The position numbers and the translations under genes are program-made. Positions 46,601 to 58,000 of a stretch of 64,000 bases of DNA are shown here, in pieces (positions within the stretch are counted from its first letter, which is position 1; each line of letters begins with the position of its first letter). The stretch comes from Branchiostoma floridae (lineage: Eukaryota; Chordata; Leptocardii; Amphioxiformes; Branchiostomatidae): assembly GCF_000003815.2 (NCBI RefSeq), contig NC_049994.1:8743757-8807756 (forward strand), given 5' to 3'. Under the pieces are notes generated by a model. The model searched no databases and had not been told where the DNA came from. It worked only from the letters and a program-made list of their open reading frames with translations.

Positions 46601-49600
46601 CAATCTCTCAAAGCTGACAAGAATTTTTTTTTCCACATGCCTTTCTGGTTGTTTTGAGTTCTCTCCATTGTGACATGTCTTCTGTGACCCATATGACTGG
46701 TTCCCTGGTGTCACCTGATAACGTGCTGTTGTACGGCAGACGTACAGTGACAGGTTTGAGGAAGGTTGTTCCTTGTGGGCCCAGCTCAATGATGTCACTC
46801 ACTAACATGTCTCCATCCCTAAGAGACAGTGTGACGTCATTGGGGTCGATGATCCGACAAGTGATCACTGTTTGCATGGTAACGGCTCCAGGTGGCACAC
46901 TGACGATACAGGACGTGGTTTGTAGTTCACCTCCTTCTGCACCAATGCTGAGGCTGTCACCTCCTTCTGCACCAATGCTGAGGTTGTCACCTCCTTCTGC
47001 ACCAATGTTGAGGCTGTCACCTCCTTCTGCACCAATGCTGAGGTTGTCACCTCCTTCTGCACCAATGCTGAGGCTGTCACCTCCTTCTGCACCAATGCTG
47101 AGGCTGTCACCTCCTTCTGCACCAATGCTGAGGTTGTCACCTCCTTCTGCACCAATGCTGAGGCTGTCACCTCCTTCTGCACCAATGCTGAGGCTGTCAC
47201 CTCCTTCTGCACCAATGCTGAGGTTGTCACCTCCTTCTGCACCAATGCTGAGGTTGTCACCTCCTTCTGCACCGATGCTGAGGTTGTCACCTCCTTCTGC
47301 ACCAATGCTGATGTTGTCACCTCCTTCTGCACCAATGCTGAGGTTGTCACCTCCTTCTGCACCAATGCTGAGGCTGTCACCTCCTTCTGCACCAATGCTG
47401 AGGTTGTCACCTCCTTCTGCACCAATGCTGAGGCTGTCACCTCCTTCTGCACCAATGCTGAGGCTGTCACCTCCTTCTGCACCAATGCTGAGGCTGTCAC
47501 CTCCTTCTGCACCAATGCTGAGGCTGTCACCTCCTTCTGCACCAATGCTGAGGCTGTCACCTCCTTCTGCACCAATGTTGAGGCTGTCACCTCCTTCTGC
47601 ACCAATGCTGAGGCTGTCACCTCCTTCTGCACCAATGCTGAGGCTGTCACCTCCTTCTGCACCAATGTTGAGGCTGTAATGGTTGTGACTGAAGTCAGTA
47701 CTTAAACTTAGTATGTTTAGAAAAACAAAATAAAATCATTCTTGATGGCTTTCATACATTGTCAAAAATGTATGTGTTATGATTCTTGTCCTCAGTTATC
47801 GTTTATTTTGTTCTATTGTACAAATGTACATTTGTGCAGTACTTTTAAAAAGACTTTGAATGTTGATTTTAAAAATACATCCGAGACCAGTGCTCAAGAA
47901 TATCAAAAGCTTATGTATTCGACCTACCTCTTTATCAGTTGTTGCGACAGGGATGAGACTTCTTCTGGAGTAATTTCTGAATGTGATTTAGGTGCCTTGC
48001 CATCCTACAAAAAAGCAGTTGTTAGTAATTAACAATTTGTAAAAATTGATTTGATAGTGTTTAATATTACGAAATACGGATTGAAATTAATTAAAAAAAA
48101 AAACAATTTATGTTATGGAGTTTTTCAATCTGTAATAGGTATTAGGTTGAAACAAGGTTTAAGACCTTCTTGGTTGAAATTTTGATTCAACCCCAGACCT
48201 ATGATATATGTAGTCAGGCCATACAGAGTAAGCAAATGCACCCTGAAAGTTGTAATATATGATAACATTCCAAACCTTATCGTCCACCAGTGTCCCAGGC
48301 TTAAGGAATTCAGCAATACCATAATGTTCTCTCAAAATGGCCATACGAAATGGGGTGACTCCATACTGTAACAACAGGGAAACAAAGTAGGCATCACAAA
48401 GCACTAAATATCTAGATCCTTATGTATACTGAAATTTGCACGTTAAATTATCCTTTTCCATATTTCACTCCATACCACAGGGGGGAGTGAAAAATACTGC
48501 TTTGTATTGCTGTATAAACAAACTGTCTTCATCAATTCATTCAATCAATCTATTATTCATCTTTTTTCATTCATTTTATAAATACTACAACCTTTCCAAC
48601 AACAATATTATCTACATGCCATACCTTATTTTTGCTGTCCACCAGTGCTCCAGCATTAAGGAGTAGTTCAGCAACTCCCATATTCCCCGACTCAGCTGCC
48701 ATGTGAAGTGGGGTGTCACAATACTGTAAACAAATAGAGTAAAGTCAGCCTGACATACTTTATGACAGGTCTGCCATTGTATCTCTCATCATAAACATGT
48801 ACAGATAACATCAAAAGAATTGTCACTCATGCCTGGTGTACACCAAGCAGTACCTTATTCCGGCTGTCCATCTGTGCTCCAGCCTGAATGAGGAGTTCAG
48901 CAACACCAACATGTCCACTCTCAGCTGCCAAGTGAAGTAGGGAGCACTGTTGCTATAACAATGTGACAAAGAGTCCAAGTCATTACCTCATTACCTACAT
49001 TTTTAGAAGCATTTTTCGATGTGTGTGTGTCTGTGTGTGTGTGTCTGTATGTGTGTGCCTGTTTTTCATAACGCCATTTTGATTTGATCATATAGATGAC
49101 ATCCTCTGGGAAGCCCAAAACTGATGCGAGCGCACAAATAAAACAAAATTTGACCAAAAAAAGTTGCCTTTAGTATGAAATCTAAGTGGCAAGGTTGGAC
49201 ATGGGACTAAACACAAATAGTAATATTTGGTATACCAACAATAAAGTGTAGGGACCGATACATTGTATTGTAAAAATCAGCTGAACGGGTTTCGCCAATT
49301 AGAAAACGGACACACTATATCGGCAGTCGATTTGGCGCTCAGCAAGCCAACAAAATAACAAGAGCGAAGTCAAGTTGAGTTTACAGTCATTTCTACCAAG
49401 TTTCTACAGTCAAAGGTAGAGAGGTAGCTAGCCTTGATTACATGAAGATAGGATCTTAAAACACCAATGGGAGTTGGATATTCCATCAAATAGATTCCTT
49501 TGTAGGACCCTTGTTTCGAGTATTGCCTGCCCAATCACAAGTTTTCAAAGAGAATCATGTTCAGGTCCGGACCTGGACCCTATCCTCAGGACCTGAACCA

Positions 49601-51167
49601 GCCCTGTACCTGAATTTTTTGTACTGATACCCACCCCTACCAACAATAGATTTTTCAGTTTTGCACTTTCACATCTTATTCTTTGACTTAATTTTTACTT
49701 TGGCATTCTATGACATTAGTATCTGTTTTCCGATACTTTTTTTCAATCTACGGCATAAATGTGCTCATTCTACAGCTGTTTTGTACGATTTGCAGTAATT
49801 GCTTTTTATTGTGGAAACAGCCGAAAAGTGATGCGCATGTCATCCATATAATGTCCATGTCGTCCATTACACATGTAATCAAATCAACATGGCCTAAAGA
49901 TAACTCAAGAATGGCTGAAAGGTTTTGTTTGTATTGAAACATCATCCAAATTCAGGCATTTTCTCCCTTTGACAAATTTGACCCCAGTAACAATTTGACA
50001 TGACACTATTCAACTTGGTAAGGATCAGAGGACTGATCAAAAGTGCTTGTTGGTAAGTGCTTCATTTTGTGTATGGAAGTTTAAAATTGCAACATAATTT
50101 GACATTTGCCTTTACCACTGGAGACACAGAATTCAATTTCAATTGAGTTAAATGCAATCTAAATAATATAATTTATATAATTTTTTTGCAATAGAACTAG
50201 AGGTTTGTCAGTACTTACAAGTACTAGTTTACAGTTTACGTCCATTCCATATTGAAGCAATTGCGATACACGAGCCACATCACCATTGCAGACTGCATCA
50301 ACAAGTTCCTGAAATTTAAAAAAATCAAGCTTTGTAGACAAAGATAATATGCAATAATCCATGCCACACATACAACACATGTCGTAAAGGCTAACATAAG
50401 TCATGATACTAAAGGGTGGCAATTAATATCGGTTCAGTGAGGTGGCAGTAAAATTGGGGCATTGGTAACACAAAGGAGTAGAAATAAGTGACTCTAGTGT
50501 CCTTTAAAAACACCATGATTATATCATTTCCTGCAGTATCTGACTCTTGTTACATGTACTTTCTATTTAGAATGAACAAGTTAGTCACTTTGTCAATATT
50601 TTCTCCCAAAGCAGTCTCACAGACTAGTCTATTGTGAATCGGTCAAATGACCGTATCGCACTGAATGTGATTCGGTCATTTGATATACTAAGAAGTGTCA
50701 AGTTTCATAAGTTCAATGCTCGGAGACGTTGAATGAACAAAAGAACAATAAAAAACCTTAAGTATTTGTACCATTTTCAAGTAATACATTTTAGCAGATT
50801 TATCTTTTCTAGTTTCAAGTTGGTTCATAATTATCATACATGCAGACTGCTCAAACATCATTTGCTGGAGGTTTTAAGGTGTATGATAATCATCAGGATG
50901 GAAATGCTCATGTAACTGCTGATGCCAACCTTTGCACGTATTTGACTAGGAATCCCAAATCAATACGTGGTATACACATAGGCAAGCGTATAGGTAGTTA
51001 AACACAAGGAATGAAAAACTAGTTCAGCTGTTAAAGTTTGTTGTATGATTTGGACATCAATGGCTACAAAAAAACAGGCCTACAGTCGCAAGAAATTTTG
51101 CTAGGCTATTCAAAGTAAATGCCATACTAGTTTTACACTTTACCTTTTCAGCGACCACAGAGGACAT
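43651..51167 (-). CDS. Ankyrin-repeat / ZU5 / UPA / death-domain protein, complete (983 aa)
   Basis: Thirteen exons: 51167-51144, 50308-50219, 48952-48854, 48723-48625, 48365-48276, 48004-47928, 47688-46641, 46512-46330, 46132-45825, 45631-45061, 44645-44579, 44116-43859 and 43688-43651. Every phase agrees. Residues 9-134 are four ANK-type units, one per exon (for example TPLHMAAESGNMGVAELLLN); the last is degenerate. Residues 164-413 are 25 copies of a 10-residue unit, D-S/N-L-S-I-G-A-E-G-G. ZU5 follows from about 414 (IVSVPPGAVTMQTVITCRII) to about 530 and carries HFA at 520-522. A second ZU5-like part spans about 535-670, UPA about 673-850 (FLIECCKVSDTDDKE) and a death domain about 888-970 (DWMDLAHFLGFSW). 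This is the domain order of ankyrins, on a much smaller scale; PIDD shares ZU5-UPA-death. A cytosolic adaptor role is inferred. Intron 7 uses a GC donor. Confidence 0.93.
46931..47680 (-). repeat. 30-bp coding minisatellite, 25 units
   Basis: Every unit is exactly 30 bases. Variation is almost limited to one base that switches Ser and Asn at position 2, an AGC/AAC switch at position 4 (three units), one Leu-to-Ile unit and one silent change. The units sit inside exon 7 and are read in frame from the preceding exon into ZU5. Other frames on both strands are open as a by-product. Confidence 0.95.
49555..49640. mobile_element. Fragment of a GGTCCGGAC-type hAT MITE
   Basis: CAGGTCCGGACCTGGACCCT ... 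TGTACTGATACCCACCCCTA, the characteristic right end of the family also seen in the tetraspanin introns. Confidence 0.5.
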
Positions 51168-51858
51168 CTTTGACTTGTAAGGTTCTTTAACACTTTAAAG
51201 TTTGCCCTCAGACACAAATGCAGGTGACAAGAAGCCGGCAGGTATACTGGTAGCTGGGACAAAGTTTTCCTCTAGCTGGCCGCCATTATAGTTCCTCTTT
51301 TGGTCACGTTTGTGTGACCTCATGGTCATGACTATACTTGGACCATTCCAATATGATTTAGTGGGGTGCTGCATTTACGTATTGATGTTCTCAAGTTTCA
51401 CAATGAGTTCTTCAAGTATGACTATGTAGTATGATAAGTACCATTTGTTTAAATTGGGATACATTGCATTACTATCCAATTGTTTCATGCAGCAAAATAC
51501 AGAGAAAGAGCCAGATACACATTTATTTTAAGTTTAGTGGTGAGTTAGGGGTTTTTGAGTCTTCACTACCTGCTGGACAACTGATAATTTAGTATACACA
51601 TTTATCGCAACATTATTATCATAGCGTCGTGTATGCAGTAGTTATTGATGTATCTTATGATACACTGATATACATTGTATACAGTGTAAAGGCATACAAT
51701 AAGATATCATCTAACGCAACACTAGAACTAATGAGTAACATAAAGATTCCTCTTTGTTGTACTTGTAGGAAGGGGAGGGGGGTGGAGGGTCAGAGACCTT
51801 ATGACAGACTCCCCTGCAATATTGTTACATACATTCCTTCATAAAGAATGCCTGCCAG

Positions 51859-52053
51859 GTGAAGTCAATCCCTTCAGCATTTTCTCAGATGGACAAGGCC
51901 ATAGCTGAGGAGGACATTGTCTATCTCAGCAATCTTGGTTTCTCAAAGTATTTGATGTCCAGGCCTGGTGTATGGGGGAAGAGAAAAGAGAAGTATACTG
52001 CTGTAGAATATTCCGATTCATTCTTTCCAAAGATCTTCCTTGGAAATCAGTGA
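51859..52053 (+). other. Unassigned open frame next to the duplication edge
   Basis: A TTCTCAG precedes an ATG that opens a frame of 54 codons beginning MDKAIAEEDIVYLSNLGF. Codon use is not unlike coding DNA, but no donor, partner exon or family was recognised. Confidence 0.2.
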
Positions 52054-52636
52054 CTTGGTTAGCTGAAGGGACCACACAATCTGTAAAAGTGCTGGTGATT
52101 GTGCGGCTGTCAAGATGTCAGACAACTGCAGATGGAGGACAATGGGTCTGAAGCTAGCCTAGAATGGCTGCCACTGGACTGTGAAATTGTAGGACAATGA
52201 TAGATATAGTAGAAGCCGCTTAATTGCACACCCCATTTGCCAGTGCATTTTGTTCAATTATCCGAAAGGTGCAACAAAGCGAAGTGATTAAGCTGGACCA
52301 CACCACAATGGGATTTGAGGATTTCGTGCAAATAACAGAAGTGTGCGATTTTCCATTGTGCAATTACATGTAACTGGCTTGTACTGTACTGTAAGTGCAT
52401 TACGTGGTGGATACATGCTTCTATGAATATTGTTATCTGTTGCTTTGTTGACTTGATTATGCACTGCTAAGATCATGTTGAGGCTGCCTACCTTAGATTG
52501 TATGGCTTGCTGATACAAACCAAATGATTTTAAGGCCATCTATACCACATTTGGTAAAGCTGGATCTCCCTAACTGAGAACCACAATCTGACCCACGAGG
52601 CAGAAAAACAACAGAAACTAAGGCAGTGTGCATATC

Positions 52637-52642
52637 TTTATT
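52637..52642 (-). terminator. poly(A) signal of BZW-B
   Basis: Minus-strand AATAAA, conserved with the BZW-A signal. Confidence 0.7.
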
Positions 52643-52886
52643 ATATGTCTTCCACGTCTTCACAAATACTGGGGAGACCGTAAATTAAGACAATGGACAA
52701 GTGAACAAATTGAGATTAATTATTACAGCCCCCCTGAAACCCACCGAGCCTTTAATTTAAAATCCCCCCCTCATACACCCACACTACTGCACATGGAGCA
52801 CCAGGACAGCTGGACAGACAGGTGTGTCCAGGTAAAACAGGTGGGCCCAGGGTACACAGGTGTTCTGGGGTTACACTAGGTGGGCT

Positions 52887-54999
52887 CTAGTCCTCATCTT
52901 CCTCCTCTGACTCTGTGTGGGGAGAAAACAGAATGACACTTTGTTTTAGTTTGTTGGCAAACTTGGATGTACAAGACTATCAATTATTTTTACACAAAAT
53001 GATACAATAATGTTGTGACAGGATTTTTATAACCAGTTTCCAGCAAACGGCCAAGGACCAAGAAATTAAACTTGTATGACCTAAGCTATGACACAATAAT
53101 TCTCTTGTCCTTTTAATGACTCACTAATGCTAACAGTAACACTGTTGTTTTCCCTGTCCAAATGATTTCTCTTTCCAGTCAGTTGTGCCAGATCCAATTT
53201 GATATATTCACCAGAAATTTTGGATTTGGATCTGTGCAGCTTTTAGCAAGTCACTACAAAATGTACTCCTATGTGGTATAAAATTTCATTGATGTAACGA
53301 CAACCCCAAATTAACCCACCTTCCTCCGCGCTCTGGAGCCACTCCACTAACTCCTTGGTCTGCTCCAGGAACACTGACCGGCCCTTGGAGGAGTGGCCGT
53401 CCTTGTGCCACTTCAGTATGGCGTCCTCGCTCAAAACGTCCGCTGGAAAGGCAAGTAACAAGGTTCAAGTTTGCGTCTAATTTCTTAACCACACTTCTTT
53501 AGCTTTACATTCATGACTAAAACGAACAATTCTAAAAAGAAAGGGACTAAAGGATGACAAACTGGGCAAAGAATGTTGAAAGCTTTGAATAGTTTTCTCT
53601 TTTCAAATCTTCTGTAATAACTACTTTCCTACCTTTTTCAACTTTTTGTAGATGTAGTTTCAAACACATCCCATATCAACATTTCCTTTGATAGACATAC
53701 AACCTTTTGGTGAAGTGTTTAGCATTCAGTGCGAAGAAACAATCTAATATGTTTAGGATCTCTATAACTATGCCCTCTCAGTACAAGACACAGCCTCAAA
53801 CAACCCCGAGTTACTCTAGCAAGTGAGGGAACCTGGTAGGTACCAGGGCCTGCTGGCAACAACACTTGCAAGTCAAGAGAACAACAATCATTCTTTGAAT
53901 TTTATGTCATTTGTATAATTTCAAACCTCTTTTTTGGTTATAGCTCAGGATAGATAAATGTACAGGGCTGTAATCTGCAATTTGAATGAAACCTGCTAGG
54001 TGATGCTCATGACCAGCAACAAGCTAACCAAACAGAATCCTGCTCAACAAGTTAACCATGCAGAATCCTGCTCACCTTTGTAAAACAGGACAAGTATTTT
54101 GTGGAACACCTTCATGAACTGGATGTTGTCGTAGCAGTAGTTCTGTATTTTGACCAGAAGGTCCAGCTCCGAGCGCCCCTGGGTGGTGAAGGCTGCCAGC
54201 AGAGGGGCGTAGGCCTGGGGGTGGAGAGAGAACATCATTTAGCAACATTTGTAACAGGTACAGTGTATGGAAACTTGTACCATATCATTGATAACATACT
54301 TTTTTGTACGTTGATGAAGGTTAGACATCCAGGTAATAGGACACTGACGAAAGACACTGGATAGCTGTCTGAAACGTCTGACCGTTTCCAAAATCATATC
54401 CAGCTGCTTGAGTAACTGCTTTTTTAGCATATTGATAATATCTTACAATTCTAAAGCACCAATCTACTTTATGAATCACAGTAAAGAGAATATGACTCAC
54501 TCAGAGGCATACCTTCTCTCACACTCTTCATACATAATGAAGCATGTCTACAATCAACCCTGCCTTGTTACAGTGAGCATCAGGTCAGAAACTGTGTAGA
54601 TCGATCAGGGCTTTAGCCAGCTCGAAATTTTTTTCCGTCAGCCAATTACAATCGTCGCGAAAACCGCGAAAATTAATTAGAAGGACTGAACTGACACCTT
54701 GAAAAACGGGTTTTAATGAGATTATCGTATGCGAAAGGGCGCCGACACACATTGTCAACAATCATAACAATAGCAAAACAAACACTGTGTGGCTTTTACA
54801 GCCGTGGACGGCGTCCCCAAGCCGCCTGTAGCTTCCACCAAGGATTTTTGTCCGTCAAGGTTGACGGATTGGTTTTAAAATTTTTCCGTCACACGCAGCA
54901 AATTTCCGTCAATTGACGGAAAAAGGGACGCTGGCTAGAACCCTGAGATCGATTGAAGTGGCAAATGGCTCTGCACGCAAGCATACATACACGCACCCA

Positions 55000-55057
<58 letters not shown>

Positions 55058-58000
55058 TCGCGCACACGTTCCCAAGCACATGCACGCACAGTCACCCACA
55101 CACACGGACACACTGTATGGCGAATCATTACTTGAAGCAGCCCTGGACAGTTGTATCAACAAGAACCGGTAATAGTTTCTATACAATTGTATATATAGAA
55201 TACAACACGGTGTATTCCGTATCACCCGAGGTACCAGCCCGACTGCGGGTCGGATCGCACGACGGCCGAAGGCCGGAGGGTGATCCGACCCGCGGGAGGG
55301 CTGGGACCGACCCATCTGAGAAAACCACTGTTTTGATGCGAAATGCGCCAGAAGTTGAACAAATTTGTTGCCCTCGAAAAAAAAGCGTTGCAACAGTAAT
55401 GTTCCAACGTCCGAATCAGGTATTTGAACTTTTGATGGCGCCGTACTCGGCGCACTCGAAACAGTTCGATTTATTCGAATGGAGCCCGTGTGATAAGCCC
55501 GGGCCGTACGGAAAGTTATCAGCCGGTCCGGAACACCCGTATCGAATGTTTTCGCGTCACAGGTATGACATAAAAAGAGTTACAGGTACTACTGATGACA
55601 GACAGTAGAGAGGTCCCACCTTCAGAAGCCGGATGGCCTGCTCTGCCACCAGATCCTCCTTCTTGTTCCACTCCACAGACTTCATGACAGAAAACCATAC
55701 CTAGGGTTTCAAGAAAATCACAAATTAACAAAAATGTAGCCTTTCTTATTTTAAAAAAAATGTTGATAACAGCTAAGAAAGTTGACCACCAGGTATAAAA
55801 CCATGAAGTTTGGAGAGTAATATTAAAACAGCTTCTTATCAATTTCTTATGGCAAAAAACAAGCAAATTAAGCTACCTTCCACCCAGACCACCAAGAAAT
55901 GTAGGACAATAACACTTAGCTTTTTTTTTTGGCAAGCTTTCCAAAAAATGAAATTGAAAAGAAAACTTCTAGGGACTCACCAGAACGACCACCTCATGCT
56001 CTGCTAGCTCATTCTTCTTCATGTAGTCCTTCACATAGAGAACAATCTGTACAGGAACACAAGAGCATGCAAACATTAGCACTTCATACTAAGGTTTTCA
56101 CATGTAGACACACCTACTGGATATGAGTTAAAATTTCTCATCCTATCTCATCTATCCTTAAGTTTAAATATTTGACAGTTAGAGCACCACTGAAGATCCG
56201 ACAACCAGTTTTTTCTGCTCTTCTTAGTTTTCTGTTCTTTTTAATGTTTCCCTTAGTGTCATGCCATTCTCTGGCATCATCCATCTCTTCCCTGGACGGT
56301 CACTGGAAGACGTTTGAGGGACTTTGTAAGATCAAAGAAAGATCACTGGAAGACATATGGGGCTCATTGAAAGATCATTAGAAAACCTTTTGTCTGGAGA
56401 TCATTGGTAAGACCTTTATTGAAAATTTAAAAAAAATATCAATACATGACCTAGAAGATCATTTCAAGAATTGGTGATCACTGATAACTTGCTGAAAGAC
56501 CACCTGACACAGTGAGGGATCTGAAAGCACAACAGTTTTGCCTGTGGAATCCTCATTTCAGCAGCTTCTAGTTCAGCTGGTAGGTTGTTAACGAGGGAGG
56601 AAGGAACTACAGATACTCACAGCAGGAATGCCATTGGCCAGCTTAAGTAGAGATACAAACATGATTGTGACAAAGAACAGGTGTATACAGTACAGTACAG
56701 CACAGGAGAGACAGGGTGAGGACTCCCTAACATGTAAGGGACAGGTTCTATAGTATGCTTAGCACAAGGAGGAGGTAGAACCCTACAAGCTGGTGTACCG
56801 CAGCAGAATAGCTCGCCTAACAAGTCTGCAAGCTCTATAGGCCATTTGCAGTAGTGATACTGCACCAGCAAATGTACACAGCGTGATTTTGTAGATCAAT
56901 GTCCGCAGGCTATTGACTACCAAAGGTTTCTTAAAAATGCTCATCTTTCTGGTGATTTTGAAATTTGGTTGAGGATGGTTAACAAAGTGATTAAATTGTT
57001 CATTAGACTGTTCACAAGATGATTTCAGCCCTGAAAGTTCAGCAGTCTAATATTTAAGTTGACAATGTTTATTTGTTTGTTTACCTCCTTGACGTCGTCC
57101 TCGTTGGAAATCATGTCCGCCAGTTTCTTCTGCAGCTCCTTCTTGTATGCCACATTCTGTTGTCCCTTCTGTGTAAACAAACAAACAAAAGTAAACAAAC
57201 AACTCAGTTGTAACTGAGGTAGCATACAAGAACATGTCAATTGTTTTGCTTTGCTCTTGTGGTAAATTTTAGTGGGATGTAACACAGTAATACATGTTTA
57301 GGGTCTCTATAACTATGCCCTCTCAGTTCAGGACACAGCCTCAAACAACCCTGAATTACTCTAGCAAGTGAGAAAGGAGGGAACCTGGTACTGGTACCAG
57401 GGCCTGCTGGCAACAACACTTGCAATACTGTCAGAAAACAAAAAATAATCTTTCAAACTAGCGTCACTTCAAGCTTGCTGTCAATATTACTAATGCTAGC
57501 AGATTGAGATTTGGGTATCACTAAAACACACAAACACAAAAACACACACATACACAACAAAGACAATACTTTACTCCCCAACAAAACAACCTATGAAGTA
57601 TAAACTAGTGTCTGCACCTGGAAATCAGCGACTGGCCCGAGACCAGCTGTGCGGAAATGGGACTCCAGGTGCTCCTGAGAACGTTTGTTGGCTGGGAACA
57701 GCTCCTGTAGGTGAAGAAAAAACATTCAGAATTAACTGTCAAATCTTCTTCAATTGATAATCATATTGAACCCAGGGCTGTCTCCAGGACCTGTCATTCC
57801 ATCCCAGGACAGAGATTTGCTTGTTTGGAAGGGGAAAAATTCACCCAGTCTGTCCAGAAAATCTGAACGTCACGACACAAAATGAGCTCCTAAACAATGA
57901 GCGTGATGGAAAAAAAATTAAAGCCGGAGACAGCCCTGACTCAATTATTCACAGCTAAAACTAGAGGTAATAGACTTAAAACAAATTAGTACTGTTCCTA

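Noticed and set aside
46654-47679. Plus-strand open frame of 341 codons (SPPSAPMLRL repeats) and a second minus frame (VQKEVTASAL repeats).
   Set aside because: Shadows of the 30-bp array. Only the frame reading GAEGG joins ZU5 and the upstream exon in phase.
54889-55393. Open frames with poly-Cys-Val or poly-Thr-His.
   Set aside because: Translation of the AC microsatellite.
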